From Delftia sp. PS-11 (lineage in GTDB: Bacteria > Pseudomonadota > Gammaproteobacteria > Burkholderiales > Burkholderiaceae_C): 64,000 nt of DNA. The DNA is taken from positions 32,500 through 96,499 of the forward strand of contig NZ_JACSYA010000020.1 in NCBI RefSeq assembly GCF_029870285.1, written 5' to 3'. Position numbers and translations under genes: made by a program. Within the stretch, counting starts at the first letter, position 1; every line of letters begins with the position of its first letter. Under the pieces are notes generated by a model, which saw only the letters and a program-made list of their open reading frames with translations, was not told the origin of the DNA and made no database searches. Below, in pieces: positions 32,338 through 40,910 of this stretch.

Positions 32338-34605
32338 TCAGGGCATGACGCGCGCCGCGCGCACCACCGAGTGCACGCGGCGCAGGTTGCGCAGGGCCAC
32401 CTCGATCTGTGCCGTATCGTGCACGGAGATCACGAAGCGCAGGTCCATGGTGCTCATGTTGCCCTCGTCGTCCATGTCGATGCGCAGGATATCGACCTCG
32501 GCGCCGGCCAGCTCGGCCGCCACGCGCGCCAGCACGCCCTTGCCGTTGTTGACGGTGACGGTGATGCCGGCCTCGAACAGGCAGGTGGCATCGATATCGT
32601 CGGCCCAGTCCACGGTGATGAACCGGTCACGGTCCTTTTCCTGCAGCCGCTGAGCCACCTTGCACTGTGCGTGGTGCACGATCAGCCCTTCGCCGCTGCC
32701 CAGGTAGCCGACCACGGCATCGCCCGGCACGGGGCGGCAGCATTGTGCGTAGTGGATGGAGCCACGGTTGTGGCCGTCGAGCACCACCGAGCCCTGGAAC
32801 GGGCGGTTGCTGGAGTCGAAGCGTTCCCGCGTGAGCAGCAGGGCATCGGGGCGCCGTCCATGGCGCGCCATCATGGCGGTCAGGCGCGAGGCGACCAGCG
32901 AGGCGATGCGCCGGCCCATGCCGATGTCCACCATGAGGTCGGTGCGGCTGCGGCTGCCGGCCGTGCGCAGCACCTCGTCCCACAGCGCCTGGTTGGCTTC
33001 GTCCGAAGGAGGTACAGCGTCGATGCCTTCGGCGCGCAGGGCCTGTGCCAGCAGGTTCTCGCCCAGGCGCGCAGATTCGGTCTGCGCGGCGGTCTTCAGA
33101 TGATGGCGGATCTTGGAGCGCGCCCGCCCGGTCTTGACGAAGCCCAGCCAGGCAGGATTGGGCGTGGCATCCTCGGAAGTGATGATCTGCACCACATCGC
33201 CGCTCTTGAGTTCGGTGCGCAGCGGCACTTCCTCGTTGTTGATACGCGCGGCTGTCATGTGGTTGCCGACCTTGCTGTGGATGGCGTAGGCAAAGTCCAC
33301 CACGGTGGCGCCGCGCGGCATGGCCATGATCTCGCTCTTGGGCGTGAACACGTAGACGGCGTCCGGGAACAGGTCCACCTTGACGTGGTCCCAGAACTCG
33401 GCGGCATCGCGCGTCTCGTTCTGGATGTCCAGCAGCGACTGCAGCCATTGCGTGCCCAACTGTTCGGAGTCGTGGCCGGGCTGCGCCTTGTACAGCCAGT
33501 GCGCTGCCACGCCGGCTTCTGCGACGATGTGCATCTCCTCGGTGCGTATCTGGAACTCGATGTTCACGCCCGAGGGACCGACCAGGGTGGTATGCAGCGA
33601 CTGGTAGCCATTGTTCTTGGCAATGGCGATGTAGTCCTTGAAGCGCCCCGGCATGGGTTTGTACATCTGGTGCAGCACGCCCAGCGACGTATAGCAGTCG
33701 ATGATGCGCGGCACGATGATGCGAAAGCCGTAGATGTCGGTGACCTTGGCAAAGCTTTGCTGGTTCTTCTCCATGCGCAGGTACAGGGAGTACAGCGTGC
33801 TTTCGCGTCCGGCGAGGCGCACCTGCAGCCCCATGCGGGCAAACTCGGCGTTGACCTCATCCTGCACGCGCTGGACCAGATCGCGCCGGCGCGTGCGCGA
33901 ACGGGCAATCGCCTTGGACAGCGTGGCATAGCGCCAGGGGTGCAGGTGGCGAAAGGCCAGGTCCTGCAGCTCGCGGTAGGTCTGGTTCAGTCCCAGGCGG
34001 TGGGCGATGGGCGCGTAGATCTCCAGAGTCTCCGACGAGATGCGTCCCCACTTGCTGCGCGGCATGTCGCCCATGGTGCGCATGTTGTGGGTGCGGTCGG
34101 CCAGCTTGATGAGGATGACCCGCACATCGCGTGCCATGGCCAGCAGCATTTTGCGGAAGGACTCCGCCTGGTTTTCCTCGCGGGTGTTGAACTGCAGCTT
34201 GTCCAGCTTGGTCAGTCCATCGACCAGTTCTGCCACGTCCGGGCCGAAGCGCTGGGCCAGGTCGGCCTTGGTGACGCCGCAGTCTTCCATGGCGTCATGC
34301 AGCAGCGCGGCCATCAGGGCCGGCGCATCGAGCTTCCAGCTGGCGCATAGCGCCGTGACCGCAATCGGGTGGGTGATGTAAGGCTCGCCGCTGCTGCGCC
34401 ATTGGTCGCCGTGGGCCCTGTCGGCAAAGACGTAGGCCTCGCGCACCTGTTCGATGCTGGTCGCATCCAGGTAGCCCAGGCTTTCCATCAGTCCGGCAAA
34501 GGCATTGGCAGAAGCCGCTGCCGCCTCTTGGGCAGACATGCGCTCCGGCCGCTGGCTCGGGATGGTGTCAGAGGGGGCTGTGAACGAAGTCAGGGCCGCT
34601 TTCAT
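32338..34605 (-). CDS. spoT: bifunctional (p)ppGpp synthetase/hydrolase SpoT
   Basis: 755 residues. HD hydrolase domain with His103-Asp104 (LLHDAMED) and the downstream KLADRTHNMRTM; synthetase domain (YGFRIIVPRIIDCYTSLGVLH, GRFKDYIAIAKNNGYQSLHT); TGS domain near 425-490 (VYVFTPKSEIMAMPRGATVVDFAY); a Cys-containing helical/zinc-finger-like part; C-terminal ACT domain. The hydrolase residues are intact, so it is the bifunctional form. Start 34605 has only a weak ribosome site; ATG 34539 is an alternative. Follows gmk and rpoZ, the classical order, but a terminator hairpin lies before it. Confidence 0.96.
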   Translation of the reverse strand: MKAALTSFTAPSDTIPSQRPERMSAQEAAAASANAFAGLMESLGYLDATSIEQVREAYVFADRAHGDQWRSSGEPYITHPIAVTALCASWKLDAPALMAALLHDAMEDCGVTKADLAQRFGPDVAELVDGLTKLDKLQFNTREENQAESFRKMLLAMARDVRVILIKLADRTHNMRTMGDMPRSKWGRISSETLEIYAPIAHRLGLNQTYRELQDLAFRHLHPWRYATLSKAIARSRTRRRDLVQRVQDEVNAEFARMGLQVRLAGRESTLYSLYLRMEKNQQSFAKVTDIYGFRIIVPRIIDCYTSLGVLHQMYKPMPGRFKDYIAIAKNNGYQSLHTTLVGPSGVNIEFQIRTEEMHIVAEAGVAAHWLYKAQPGHDSEQLGTQWLQSLLDIQNETRDAAEFWDHVKVDLFPDAVYVFTPKSEIMAMPRGATVVDFAYAIHSKVGNHMTAARINNEEVPLRTELKSGDVVQIITSEDATPNPAWLGFVKTGRARSKIRHHLKTAAQTESARLGENLLAQALRAEGIDAVPPSDEANQALWDEVLRTAGSRSRTDLMVDIGMGRRIASLVASRLTAMMARHGRRPDALLLTRERFDSSNRPFQGSVVLDGHNRGSIHYAQCCRPVPGDAVVGYLGSGEGLIVHHAQCKVAQRLQEKDRDRFITVDWADDIDATCLFEAGITVTVNNGKGVLARVAAELAGAEVDILRIDMDDEGNMSTMDLRFVISVHDTAQIEVALRNLRRVHSVVRAARVMP

Positions 34606-34648
34606 GACTCAAATGTAGCGTGCATGCGAGTTTGTGAAGGCCAGATGT

Positions 34649-34679
34649 AAAAAAAGCACCGCATAGCGGTGCTTTTTTT
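34649..34679. terminator. bidirectional terminator-like hairpin between rpoZ and spoT
   Basis: Perfect 14-bp stem AAAAAAAGCACCGC / GCGGTGCTTTTTTT with a 3-base loop. Symmetric A and T runs make it work on both strands. It sits between rpoZ and spoT, both minus strand. Confidence 0.85.
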
Positions 34680-34706
34680 GGCGTTTTTGTGTTGCTTTGC
34701 AGCAAA

Positions 34707-34910
34707 TCAGCCTGGAACCTTCTTGAGCATCTCCAGGCCGACCTTGCCTTCTGCGATCTCACGCAGCGCCGTGACGCCGGGCTTGTTCTTGGTTTCGATC
34801 TTGGGCGTGTGGCCCTGGCTCAGCATGCGGGCGCGGTAGGTGGCGGCCAGCACGAGCTGGAAGCGATTGGGAATTTGCTCCAGGCAATCTTCAACGGTGA
34901 TGCGTGCCAT
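34707..34910 (-). CDS. rpoZ: RNA polymerase omega subunit
   Basis: 67 residues, start with GGAGAG upstream. [21 protein letters not shown] and ARMLSQG match omega; the C-terminus ([17 protein letters not shown]) is the betaproteobacterial form. It aids beta-prime folding and, in proteobacteria, forms part of a ppGpp site, in keeping with neighbouring spoT and gmk. Confidence 0.96.
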   Translation of the reverse strand: MARITVEDCLEQIPNRFQLVLAATYRARMLSQGHTPKIETKNKPGVTALREIAEGKVGLEMLKKVPG

Positions 34911-34928
34911 CAGGCTCTCCGGGAAACG

Positions 34929-35558
34929 TCAGTTGGGTTCAGAAATATTGAGCGACTCGAAGGTCTGCGCGCGGCGGCTGCGCTGGGCCGCGTACTTGAG
35001 CCGCTGGGCGTGGATGATCGCCTTGAGATCGAACAGCGCGGTCTCGAACAATTCGTTGATTATAACGAAGTCGAATTTCGACACCTGTGCCATCTCCTCG
35101 ACAGCGTTCTTCAGGCGCAGTTCGATGACTTCGGGCGCGTCTTCGCCGCGGTTTTCAAGGCGCGCGCGCAGCTCGTCCCAGCTCGGCGGCAGGATGAAGA
35201 TCAGCACGGCGTTGGGAAATGCCTGCTTGACCTGCAGCGCGCCCTGGTAGTCGATCTCCAGCAGCACGTCTGTGCCTACCCGGATGCGTTCTTCCAGCGC
35301 CTTCTTGGCCGTGCCGTAGCGTTTGCTGTGGACATGGGCCCATTCGACGAAGGCGTTGTTGGCGACCATGGCATCGAACTCCTGGTCGGAGACGAAGTAG
35401 TACTCGCGGCCATGCTTTTCCTGGCCGCGCGGGGCGCGCGTGGTGTGGGAGACAGAGGGCGACACGCGCGCGTCGAATTCGCGCAGCGCACGCACCAGGC
35501 TGGATTTTCCGGCCCCGCTGGGGGCCGAGACGACAAAAAGATTTCCGGGGTAGTCCAT
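34929..35558 (-). CDS. gmk: guanylate kinase
   Basis: 209 residues from ATG 35558. P-loop [14 protein letters not shown], then [11 protein letters not shown], the GMP-binding region [43 protein letters not shown] and ILPPSWDEL. Converts GMP plus ATP to GDP. Upstream of rpoZ with an 18-base gap. Confidence 0.96.
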   Translation of the reverse strand: MDYPGNLFVVSAPSGAGKSSLVRALREFDARVSPSVSHTTRAPRGQEKHGREYYFVSDQEFDAMVANNAFVEWAHVHSKRYGTAKKALEERIRVGTDVLLEIDYQGALQVKQAFPNAVLIFILPPSWDELRARLENRGEDAPEVIELRLKNAVEEMAQVSKFDFVIINELFETALFDLKAIIHAQRLKYAAQRSRRAQTFESLNISEPN

Positions 35559-35602
35559 GGGGTTTTGCGCAGGGTGGTGACGCAAGGGCATCTGGGGTGG
35601 GC

Positions 35603-36511
35603 TTATTCGATGTTCTGCACTTGCTCGCGCATCTGCTCGATCAGCACCTTCATGTCCACGCTGATGCGTGTCAGCTCCAGCGTGGCGGATTTGGAGCCCA
35701 GGGTGTTGGCTTCGCGGTGCAGTTCCTGGATCAGGAAGTCCAGGCGCTTGCCGATCTCGCCGCCCTTCTTGAGCAGGCTCTCGATTTCATCGAGGTGCGA
35801 GCTCAGGCGCGTGATTTCCTCTGCTACGTCGATGCGGATCGCAAAGGCAGTTGCTTCGGTCAGTGCACGGTCCTGGGCGGCTTCCGGTGCCACCGAGCCT
35901 TCGCCCAGGGCCATCGCATCCTTCCAGCGCTCCATGAAGCGCTGGCGCTGCTGCTCCACAAGCTGGGGCACCAGCGGCCCTGCATGGGCGGCGAGCTTGC
36001 GCAATTGGGCGATGCGGTCGATGAGCATGGCCGACAGGCGCTTTCCTTCGCGCGCGCGGGCTGCGACCATTTCGGTCAGTGCCTGCTCTGCGAGCGCGGG
36101 CAGAATCTCGCTCCAGTCGGTGGCGGCATGGCTGCCGCCGCTGCAAAGGCGCAGCGCATCGGCGACCGACAGCGCACGCGCCTGCGGCAGCCACGCCTGG
36201 ATGCTGTCCTGCAGCATGGCCAGCTGCTGCAGCTGTGTCGTGGAGGGGGTGGTCAGCGTGCTGCCGCTTTCGGTCTCGATGGCGGCGCGCACCTCGACCT
36301 TGCCGCGCTTGAGGCGCGCCGTCAGCAGGGCCCTCAGTGCAGGCTCATGGGCACGCAGTTCGTCGGACAGGCGGAACGACAGATCCAGGAAGCGGCTGTT
36401 GACCGAGCGGATCTCCAGGCCGAGCCGACTCGCGCGTCCCGGTGCTCCACCATCTTCTGCGGACGCGCCGTGCTGGGCACTGGCGTATCCGGTCATGCTG
36501 TAAACTGGCAT
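35603..36511 (-). CDS. yicC: YicC-family endoribonuclease
   Basis: 302 residues from ATG 36511 ([11 protein letters not shown]). The N-terminal YicC domain ([36 protein letters not shown]) and the C-terminal DUF1732 part ([39 protein letters not shown]) are complete. YicC proteins are endoribonucleases and often sit next to gmk, as here. Divergent from the kinase gene. Confidence 0.93.
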   Translation of the reverse strand: MPVYSMTGYASAQHGASAEDGGAPGRASRLGLEIRSVNSRFLDLSFRLSDELRAHEPALRALLTARLKRGKVEVRAAIETESGSTLTTPSTTQLQQLAMLQDSIQAWLPQARALSVADALRLCSGGSHAATDWSEILPALAEQALTEMVAARAREGKRLSAMLIDRIAQLRKLAAHAGPLVPQLVEQQRQRFMERWKDAMALGEGSVAPEAAQDRALTEATAFAIRIDVAEEITRLSSHLDEIESLLKKGGEIGKRLDFLIQELHREANTLGSKSATLELTRISVDMKVLIEQMREQVQNIE

Positions 36512-36585
36512 TGGACTTTTGATGGATGCTTGCAATCGCCCGATTATCCGGGTTTCGCTCCATCCCTGAGGTTTACCCGAAAAAA

Positions 36586-37617
36586 ATGTCTTCCAAGATC
36601 AAGCCGGCGCCATTGCCGCCAGGCAGCGCGATTGGTGGCTATCGGGTGGTGCGCAGGCTTGCTGCCGGTGGTTTCGGCGTTGTCTACCTGGCTCTGGATG
36701 CAGAGGGCAAGCAGGTGGCGATCAAGGAATACCTGCCCGCCTCGCTGGCCACCCGTGCTCCCGGAGAGCTGCAGCCCGTCGTGGCTCCCGAAAAACTGTC
36801 GCTGTACCGCCTGGGCCTCAAGAGCTTTTTCGAGGAAGGTCGTTCGCTGGCCCAGATTTCCCATGCGTCGGTGGTCAGCGTGCTCAATTTCTTTCGCGAG
36901 AACGAGACTGTCTATATGGTGATGAATCTCCTGGAGGGTGCCACCCTGCAGGATTTCATCGTCACCGCCCGCGACCTCAAGGCCGAGAAGGTGTTTCGCG
37001 AATCGACGATACGCTCGCTGTTCGACGAGGTGCTGCGTGGCCTGCGCATTGTGCACCAGCACAAGATGCTGCACCTGGACATCAAGCCGGCCAACATCTT
37101 CATCACCAACGATGACCGGGCGGTGATGATCGACTTCGGCGCGGCGCGCGAGGTGCTCTCCAAGGAGGGCAACTTCATCCGCCCCATGTACACGCCGGGC
37201 TTCGCCGCGCCCGAGATGTACCGCCGCGATGCCTCGCTGGGTCCCTGGACCGACATCTATGCCATAGGCGCCTGCATCTATGCCTGCATGCAGGGCTTTC
37301 CGCCCAACGAAGCGCCTCAGCGCCAGGAAAAGGACCGGCTGTCGATGGCGCTGGCCAAGCTGCGCGGCGTTTACTCGGACAACCTCATCGAGGTGGTCGA
37401 GTGGTGCATGGCCATGGACCCGGGCTCGCGCCCGCAGTCCGTGTTCGCCCTGCAAAAAGAACTCAGCCGCGAAGGTGAGCGGCGCTATACCAAGCTCAGC
37501 GTGTCCGAGCGCATGCGGCTGCAGCTCGATACGCTGGTCAGCGATGCAAGGAAGAACATGCAGAAAATCAGCGGTGCCGCCGGGCTGCCGGCTGCTGGCC
37601 AGGAGCGCAAGCCATGA
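36586..37617 (+). CDS. Ser/Thr protein kinase, soluble
   Basis: 343 residues from ATG 36586. Kinase motifs in order: Gly loop LAAGGFGVVY, Lys in VAIKEYLP, Glu in FFEEGRSLAQI, catalytic loop HLDIKPANIFI (HLD rather than HRD, so a non-RD kinase), DFGAAR, APEMY and DIYAIGACIY. No transmembrane or sensor domain, unlike PknB-type kinases. A short C-terminal helical tail follows. Its stop overlaps the PP2C gene, so kinase and phosphatase are co-made. Targets unknown. Confidence 0.93.
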   Translation: MSSKIKPAPLPPGSAIGGYRVVRRLAAGGFGVVYLALDAEGKQVAIKEYLPASLATRAPGELQPVVAPEKLSLYRLGLKSFFEEGRSLAQISHASVVSVLNFFRENETVYMVMNLLEGATLQDFIVTARDLKAEKVFRESTIRSLFDEVLRGLRIVHQHKMLHLDIKPANIFITNDDRAVMIDFGAAREVLSKEGNFIRPMYTPGFAAPEMYRRDASLGPWTDIYAIGACIYACMQGFPPNEAPQRQEKDRLSMALAKLRGVYSDNLIEVVEWCMAMDPGSRPQSVFALQKELSREGERRYTKLSVSERMRLQLDTLVSDARKNMQKISGAAGLPAAGQERKP

Positions 37618-38522
37618 GGTTTTCGGTATTCCAGCTCAGCCGCCGCGGAGGACGCGCCCTCAACGAGGATCGCATGGGCTACTGCTATACCCGCGAGGCC
37701 GTGCTGTTCGTGCTGGCCGATGGCATGGGCGGCCACCCCGAAGGGGAGGTTGCCGCCCAGATGGCGCTGCAGGTGATGTCCGTGCATTTCCAGCGCCAGG
37801 CCAAGCCCGTGCTCGACGACCCCCAGGAGTTCCTGGTCGAGGCGCTGCTGCATGCCCATCGCCAGATTCTGCGCTATGCCAGCGCCAAGGGGATGGTGGA
37901 TACGCCGCGCACAACGCTCGTGGCCGCCGTGATCCAGCAAGGCCGCGTGGTCTGGATACACTGCGGCGACTCGCGTCTGTATCTGGTGCGGGGCGGCGAA
38001 CTGGTGGCGCGTACGCGCGACCACTCCTATATGGAAATGGGGGAGATCGCCGCCCAGCTCAAGACGGCCAACCGCAACGTGCTGTTCACCTGCCTGGGCT
38101 CGCCCTCCAAGCCCATCTACGATGTGTCCGAGCCCCGGCGCCTGGAGCAGGGGGACAAGCTGCTGCTGTGTTCGGATGGCCTGTGGGGCAGCGTGGACGA
38201 GGCGCAGCTGCTGCGCACCCTGCACGGGCGCGGCGTCTCGCATGCCGTGCCCCAGCTGGTGGACAACGCATTGCGCAACGCAGGCGATGCCAGTGACAAC
38301 GTCACGGCCATTGCCATGGAGTGGGAGACGCCCGAGCAGTTCGAGTCCACACTCGGCATCTCGACCCAGGACATACAGGATGATGTGTTCGAGTCGACGA
38401 TACAGGCTCCCGGGCCGATCGATGGACTGGAAGAGGAACTCGACGATGCCGCCATTGAGCGCTCCATCGCCGAGATCAACGAGGCGATACGCCGGTCCGC
38501 TGCGCGCCAGCTCAAGCGCTGA
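37614..38522 (+). CDS. PP2C-family protein phosphatase
   Basis: 302 residues. PP2C metal motifs NEDRMG, LADGMGGHPEGEVAA, IHCGDSRLYLVRGG, LLLCSDGLWGSV and DASDNVTAIAME. A C-terminal tail of about 60 acidic residues lies beyond the catalytic domain. Overlaps the kinase gene by 4 bases and should reverse its phosphorylations. The kinase and phosphatase pair lies between yicC and rdgB. Confidence 0.93.
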   Translation: MRFSVFQLSRRGGRALNEDRMGYCYTREAVLFVLADGMGGHPEGEVAAQMALQVMSVHFQRQAKPVLDDPQEFLVEALLHAHRQILRYASAKGMVDTPRTTLVAAVIQQGRVVWIHCGDSRLYLVRGGELVARTRDHSYMEMGEIAAQLKTANRNVLFTCLGSPSKPIYDVSEPRRLEQGDKLLLCSDGLWGSVDEAQLLRTLHGRGVSHAVPQLVDNALRNAGDASDNVTAIAMEWETPEQFESTLGISTQDIQDDVFESTIQAPGPIDGLEEELDDAAIERSIAEINEAIRRSAARQLKR

Positions 38523-38535
38523 ACGTTTTGTCCTG

Positions 38536-38562
38536 GGCCCGCGTTGCGGGCCTCTTGCTTTC
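38536..38562 (+). terminator. possible weak terminator after the PP2C gene
   Basis: Stem GGCCCGC / GCGGGCC with GTT loop, followed by TCTTGCTTT rather than a clean T run. Confidence 0.4.
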
Positions 38563-38600
38563 GACAGGAGTGGGCGCGCAGGCGCCCTGTGGAATTTGTG

Positions 38601-39200
38601 ATGAAGATTGTGTTGGCCTCCAACAACCGAGGCAAGCTTGCTGAGCTGCAGGCGATGTTCGCTCCGCTGGGCGTGGAGTTGGTCCGCCAGGGTGACCTTT
38701 TCGAGGGCGAAGCCCCCGAGCCCCATTGCACCTTCGTTGAAAACGCGCTGTCCAAGGCGCGTTTTGCGGCGGAGCGCACGGGGCTGCCTGCCATCGCTGA
38801 TGATGCGGGCCTGTGCGTCTCGCACTTCGGCGGCCTGCCTGGCGTGGACACCGCTTACTACTGCACCCGCTTCGGCTACGAGAAAAGCGACGACAACAAT
38901 GTGCTCGCCCTGCTCGAACAGATGCAGGGTGTGGCCGACCGCCGCGCGGCCATGGTCAGCACCCTGGTGGGCGTGCGCAGCCCCAGAGACCCAGAGCCGC
39001 TGATTGCCGTGGGCCGCGTGCAGGGCGAGATCACCACCGAGCGCCTTGGCACGCAGGGCTTTGGCTTTGATCCCGTCATGTACATCCCCGAGCTGGGTCA
39101 GACTTTTGCGCAGATGGAGCCCGCCCTCAAGCATGCGCACAGCCACCGCGGCCGTGCGACGCAGCAGATGCTGGAGCTGATCCGGGAGCGCTGGCTGTGA
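38601..39200 (+). CDS. rdgB: XTP/dITP diphosphatase (RdgB/HAM1)
   Basis: 199 residues from ATG 38601. Family signatures ASNNRGKLAELQAM, FVENALSKARFAAERTGLPAIADDAGLCV, FGGLPGVDTAYY, GFGFDPVMYIPELGQTFAQM and HSHRGRATQQM. Removes inosine and xanthosine triphosphates from the nucleotide pool. Its stop overlaps the hemW start. Confidence 0.95.
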   Translation: MKIVLASNNRGKLAELQAMFAPLGVELVRQGDLFEGEAPEPHCTFVENALSKARFAAERTGLPAIADDAGLCVSHFGGLPGVDTAYYCTRFGYEKSDDNNVLALLEQMQGVADRRAAMVSTLVGVRSPRDPEPLIAVGRVQGEITTERLGTQGFGFDPVMYIPELGQTFAQMEPALKHAHSHRGRATQQMLELIRERWL

Positions 39201-40444
39201 TGATTGCCATACAGCCCGAAGACACCGGCGCGGCCGCGCCTGCGCAGGCGGCAGTGCAGCGCGACATCCAGCACTACATGCGCCCTGGCACGCTGCAGCT
39301 GGGCAGCCTGCCGCCGCTGTCGCTCTACGTGCATCTGCCCTGGTGCCTGCGCAAGTGCCCCTATTGCGACTTCAACTCGCACGAGCATGGCCGGGACGGG
39401 CCGGCCATGCCTGAAGACCGCTATGTCGATGCGCTGGTGGCGGATCTGGAAAGCGCACTGCCGCTGATCTGGGGCCGCACAGTCCACAGCATTTTCCTGG
39501 GCGGCGGCACGCCCAGCCTGTTCTCGCCCGAGGCCATAGACCGTCTGCTGGCGGCCCTGCGGGCGCGCCTGCGCATGGAGGCCGACTGCGAGATCACCAT
39601 GGAGGCCAACCCCGGTACCTTCGAGACCGACCGCTTCCGGGCGTTCCGCGCAGCGGGTGTGACGCGGCTTTCCATCGGCGTGCAGAGTTTTGACGACCGC
39701 TTCCTGTCAGCCGTGGGGCGTGTGCACGATGGCGCCCAGGCGCGCGCAGCAGTGCGGGAGGCCGCCGACAGCTTTGAAACCTTCAATATCGACTTGATGT
39801 ATGCGCTGCCGGGCCAGACCGAACTGGATCTGGCGCGTGACCTCGATGTGGCCCTGTCGTTCGCGCCGCCGCATCTGTCGGTCTATCACCTGACCATCGA
39901 GCCCAACACCTGGTTTGCCAAGTTCCCGCCCGCTGTGCCGGAGGATGACCTGGCCTATGCCATGCTTGACCGCATCACCTCGCGCACTGCTGCTGCGGGC
40001 ATGCAGCGCTACGAAGTCTCCGCCTATGCCCGGGCAGGCCACCAGTGCTGGCACAACCGCAATTACTGGCAGTTCGGCGACTACCTCGGCATAGGCGCCG
40101 GCGCGCACAGCAAGCTCAGTTTTGCGCACCGCATCGTGCGCCAGGTGCGCTTTCGGGACCCTGCCCGTTATATGGACCAGGCACTGGCTGGCGCGCCGCT
40201 GGCCCAGGACAATGAGGTGCGCCGCGCCGATCTGCCCTTCGAGTTCATGCTCAACGCCCTGCGGCTGCGCGAAGGCTTTGCGCTGCAGGAGTTCATGGAA
40301 CGCACGGGTCTGCCGCTTTCGGCCATTGCCAAAGGGCTGGATGCGGCCCAGGCCAAGGGTCTGATCACGCGTGAGATGGGGCGCGTGGTGCCGACCGAGC
40401 GCGGCTTCGATTTCCTCAGCGATCTGCAGGAGTTGTTCCTCTGA
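39200..40444 (+). CDS. hemW: HemW-type radical SAM haem chaperone
   Basis: 414 residues from ATG 39200 (TGATG overlap). Radical SAM cluster CLRKCPYCDFNSH with the HemN-group CxxxCxxC spacing plus a further Cys, then GGGTPSLFS, MEANPGT, RLSIGVQSF, DLMYALPGQT and ChuR-like C-terminus (GAGAHSKL, EFMLNALRL). Lacks the N-terminal extension of HemN, so the haem-insertion chaperone HemW rather than coproporphyrinogen dehydrogenase. Abuts the convergent I78 lipoprotein gene. Confidence 0.94.
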   Translation: MIAIQPEDTGAAAPAQAAVQRDIQHYMRPGTLQLGSLPPLSLYVHLPWCLRKCPYCDFNSHEHGRDGPAMPEDRYVDALVADLESALPLIWGRTVHSIFLGGGTPSLFSPEAIDRLLAALRARLRMEADCEITMEANPGTFETDRFRAFRAAGVTRLSIGVQSFDDRFLSAVGRVHDGAQARAAVREAADSFETFNIDLMYALPGQTELDLARDLDVALSFAPPHLSVYHLTIEPNTWFAKFPPAVPEDDLAYAMLDRITSRTAAAGMQRYEVSAYARAGHQCWHNRNYWQFGDYLGIGAGAHSKLSFAHRIVRQVRFRDPARYMDQALAGAPLAQDNEVRRADLPFEFMLNALRLREGFALQEFMERTGLPLSAIAKGLDAAQAKGLITREMGRVVPTERGFDFLSDLQELFL

Positions 40445-40786
40445 TCAGCCGCAGCGCACGGCCGTGATGCGGCCTGCGCCGTCCACATGCAGGTTCAGGC
40501 GCTCCTGGTTGAACTCCTGGGACACCTGCTGGCCTTCGCGCAGAATGCGCGCCATGTAGGAGCCCGACTGCAGGCGGGCTGACTCCAGTGTGGCCGAGGT
40601 GTTGGACTTGCCGACGAAGGATTGGACCGCTGCCGCGTTGCAGATCTGCAGGGGGCGTGGCGCTGCCGCCGTGCCTGGGCTGGCGTGGCCTCTGGGGACC
40701 GTGCCTGTACAGCCTGCCAGCAGCGCCGCAGCGGCCAGCCATGCGGCGCCGGCGCTCAGGTGCAGATGTCGGGTGTGCTGTGGCAT
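40445..40786 (-). CDS. I78-family peptidase-inhibitor-like lipoprotein
   Basis: 113 residues from ATG 40786, with AAGGAG 8 bases upstream. Signal peptide with lipobox LLAGC. The mature part has the I78 pattern: CNAAAVQSFVG, TLESARLQSGSYMARILREGQ, FNQERLNLHVDGAGRITAVRCG, with a Cys near each end likely to pair. The family inhibits serine proteases in elastase-inhibitor-like fashion. Periplasmic or outer-membrane location is inferred from the lipobox. Confidence 0.88.
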   Translation of the reverse strand: MPQHTRHLHLSAGAAWLAAAALLAGCTGTVPRGHASPGTAAAPRPLQICNAAAVQSFVGKSNTSATLESARLQSGSYMARILREGQQVSQEFNQERLNLHVDGAGRITAVRCG

Positions 40787-40910
40787 GGCTGGATCTCCTT
40801 CGGTAGTGTTCACGTATCGGGACTCCTACCTTAGCCGAAGGCCGTGGCAGCGTTAGCTGCCGCCACGGTAACAGCCGGTATGGACGGCTTGCACCTACAC
40901 GGCCATGGCA

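Noticed and set aside
32371..34350. 659-codon plus-strand frame opposite spoT
   Set aside because: It is antisense to a complete, well-conserved spoT and shows no protein-like motif.
34689..36503. 604-codon plus-strand frame opposite rpoZ, gmk and yicC
   Set aside because: It crosses three real genes and their gaps; a composition artefact.
39200..40444. HemN coproporphyrinogen dehydrogenase
   Set aside because: It lacks the N-terminal extension of HemN, and the neighbour rdgB is the usual partner of hemW.
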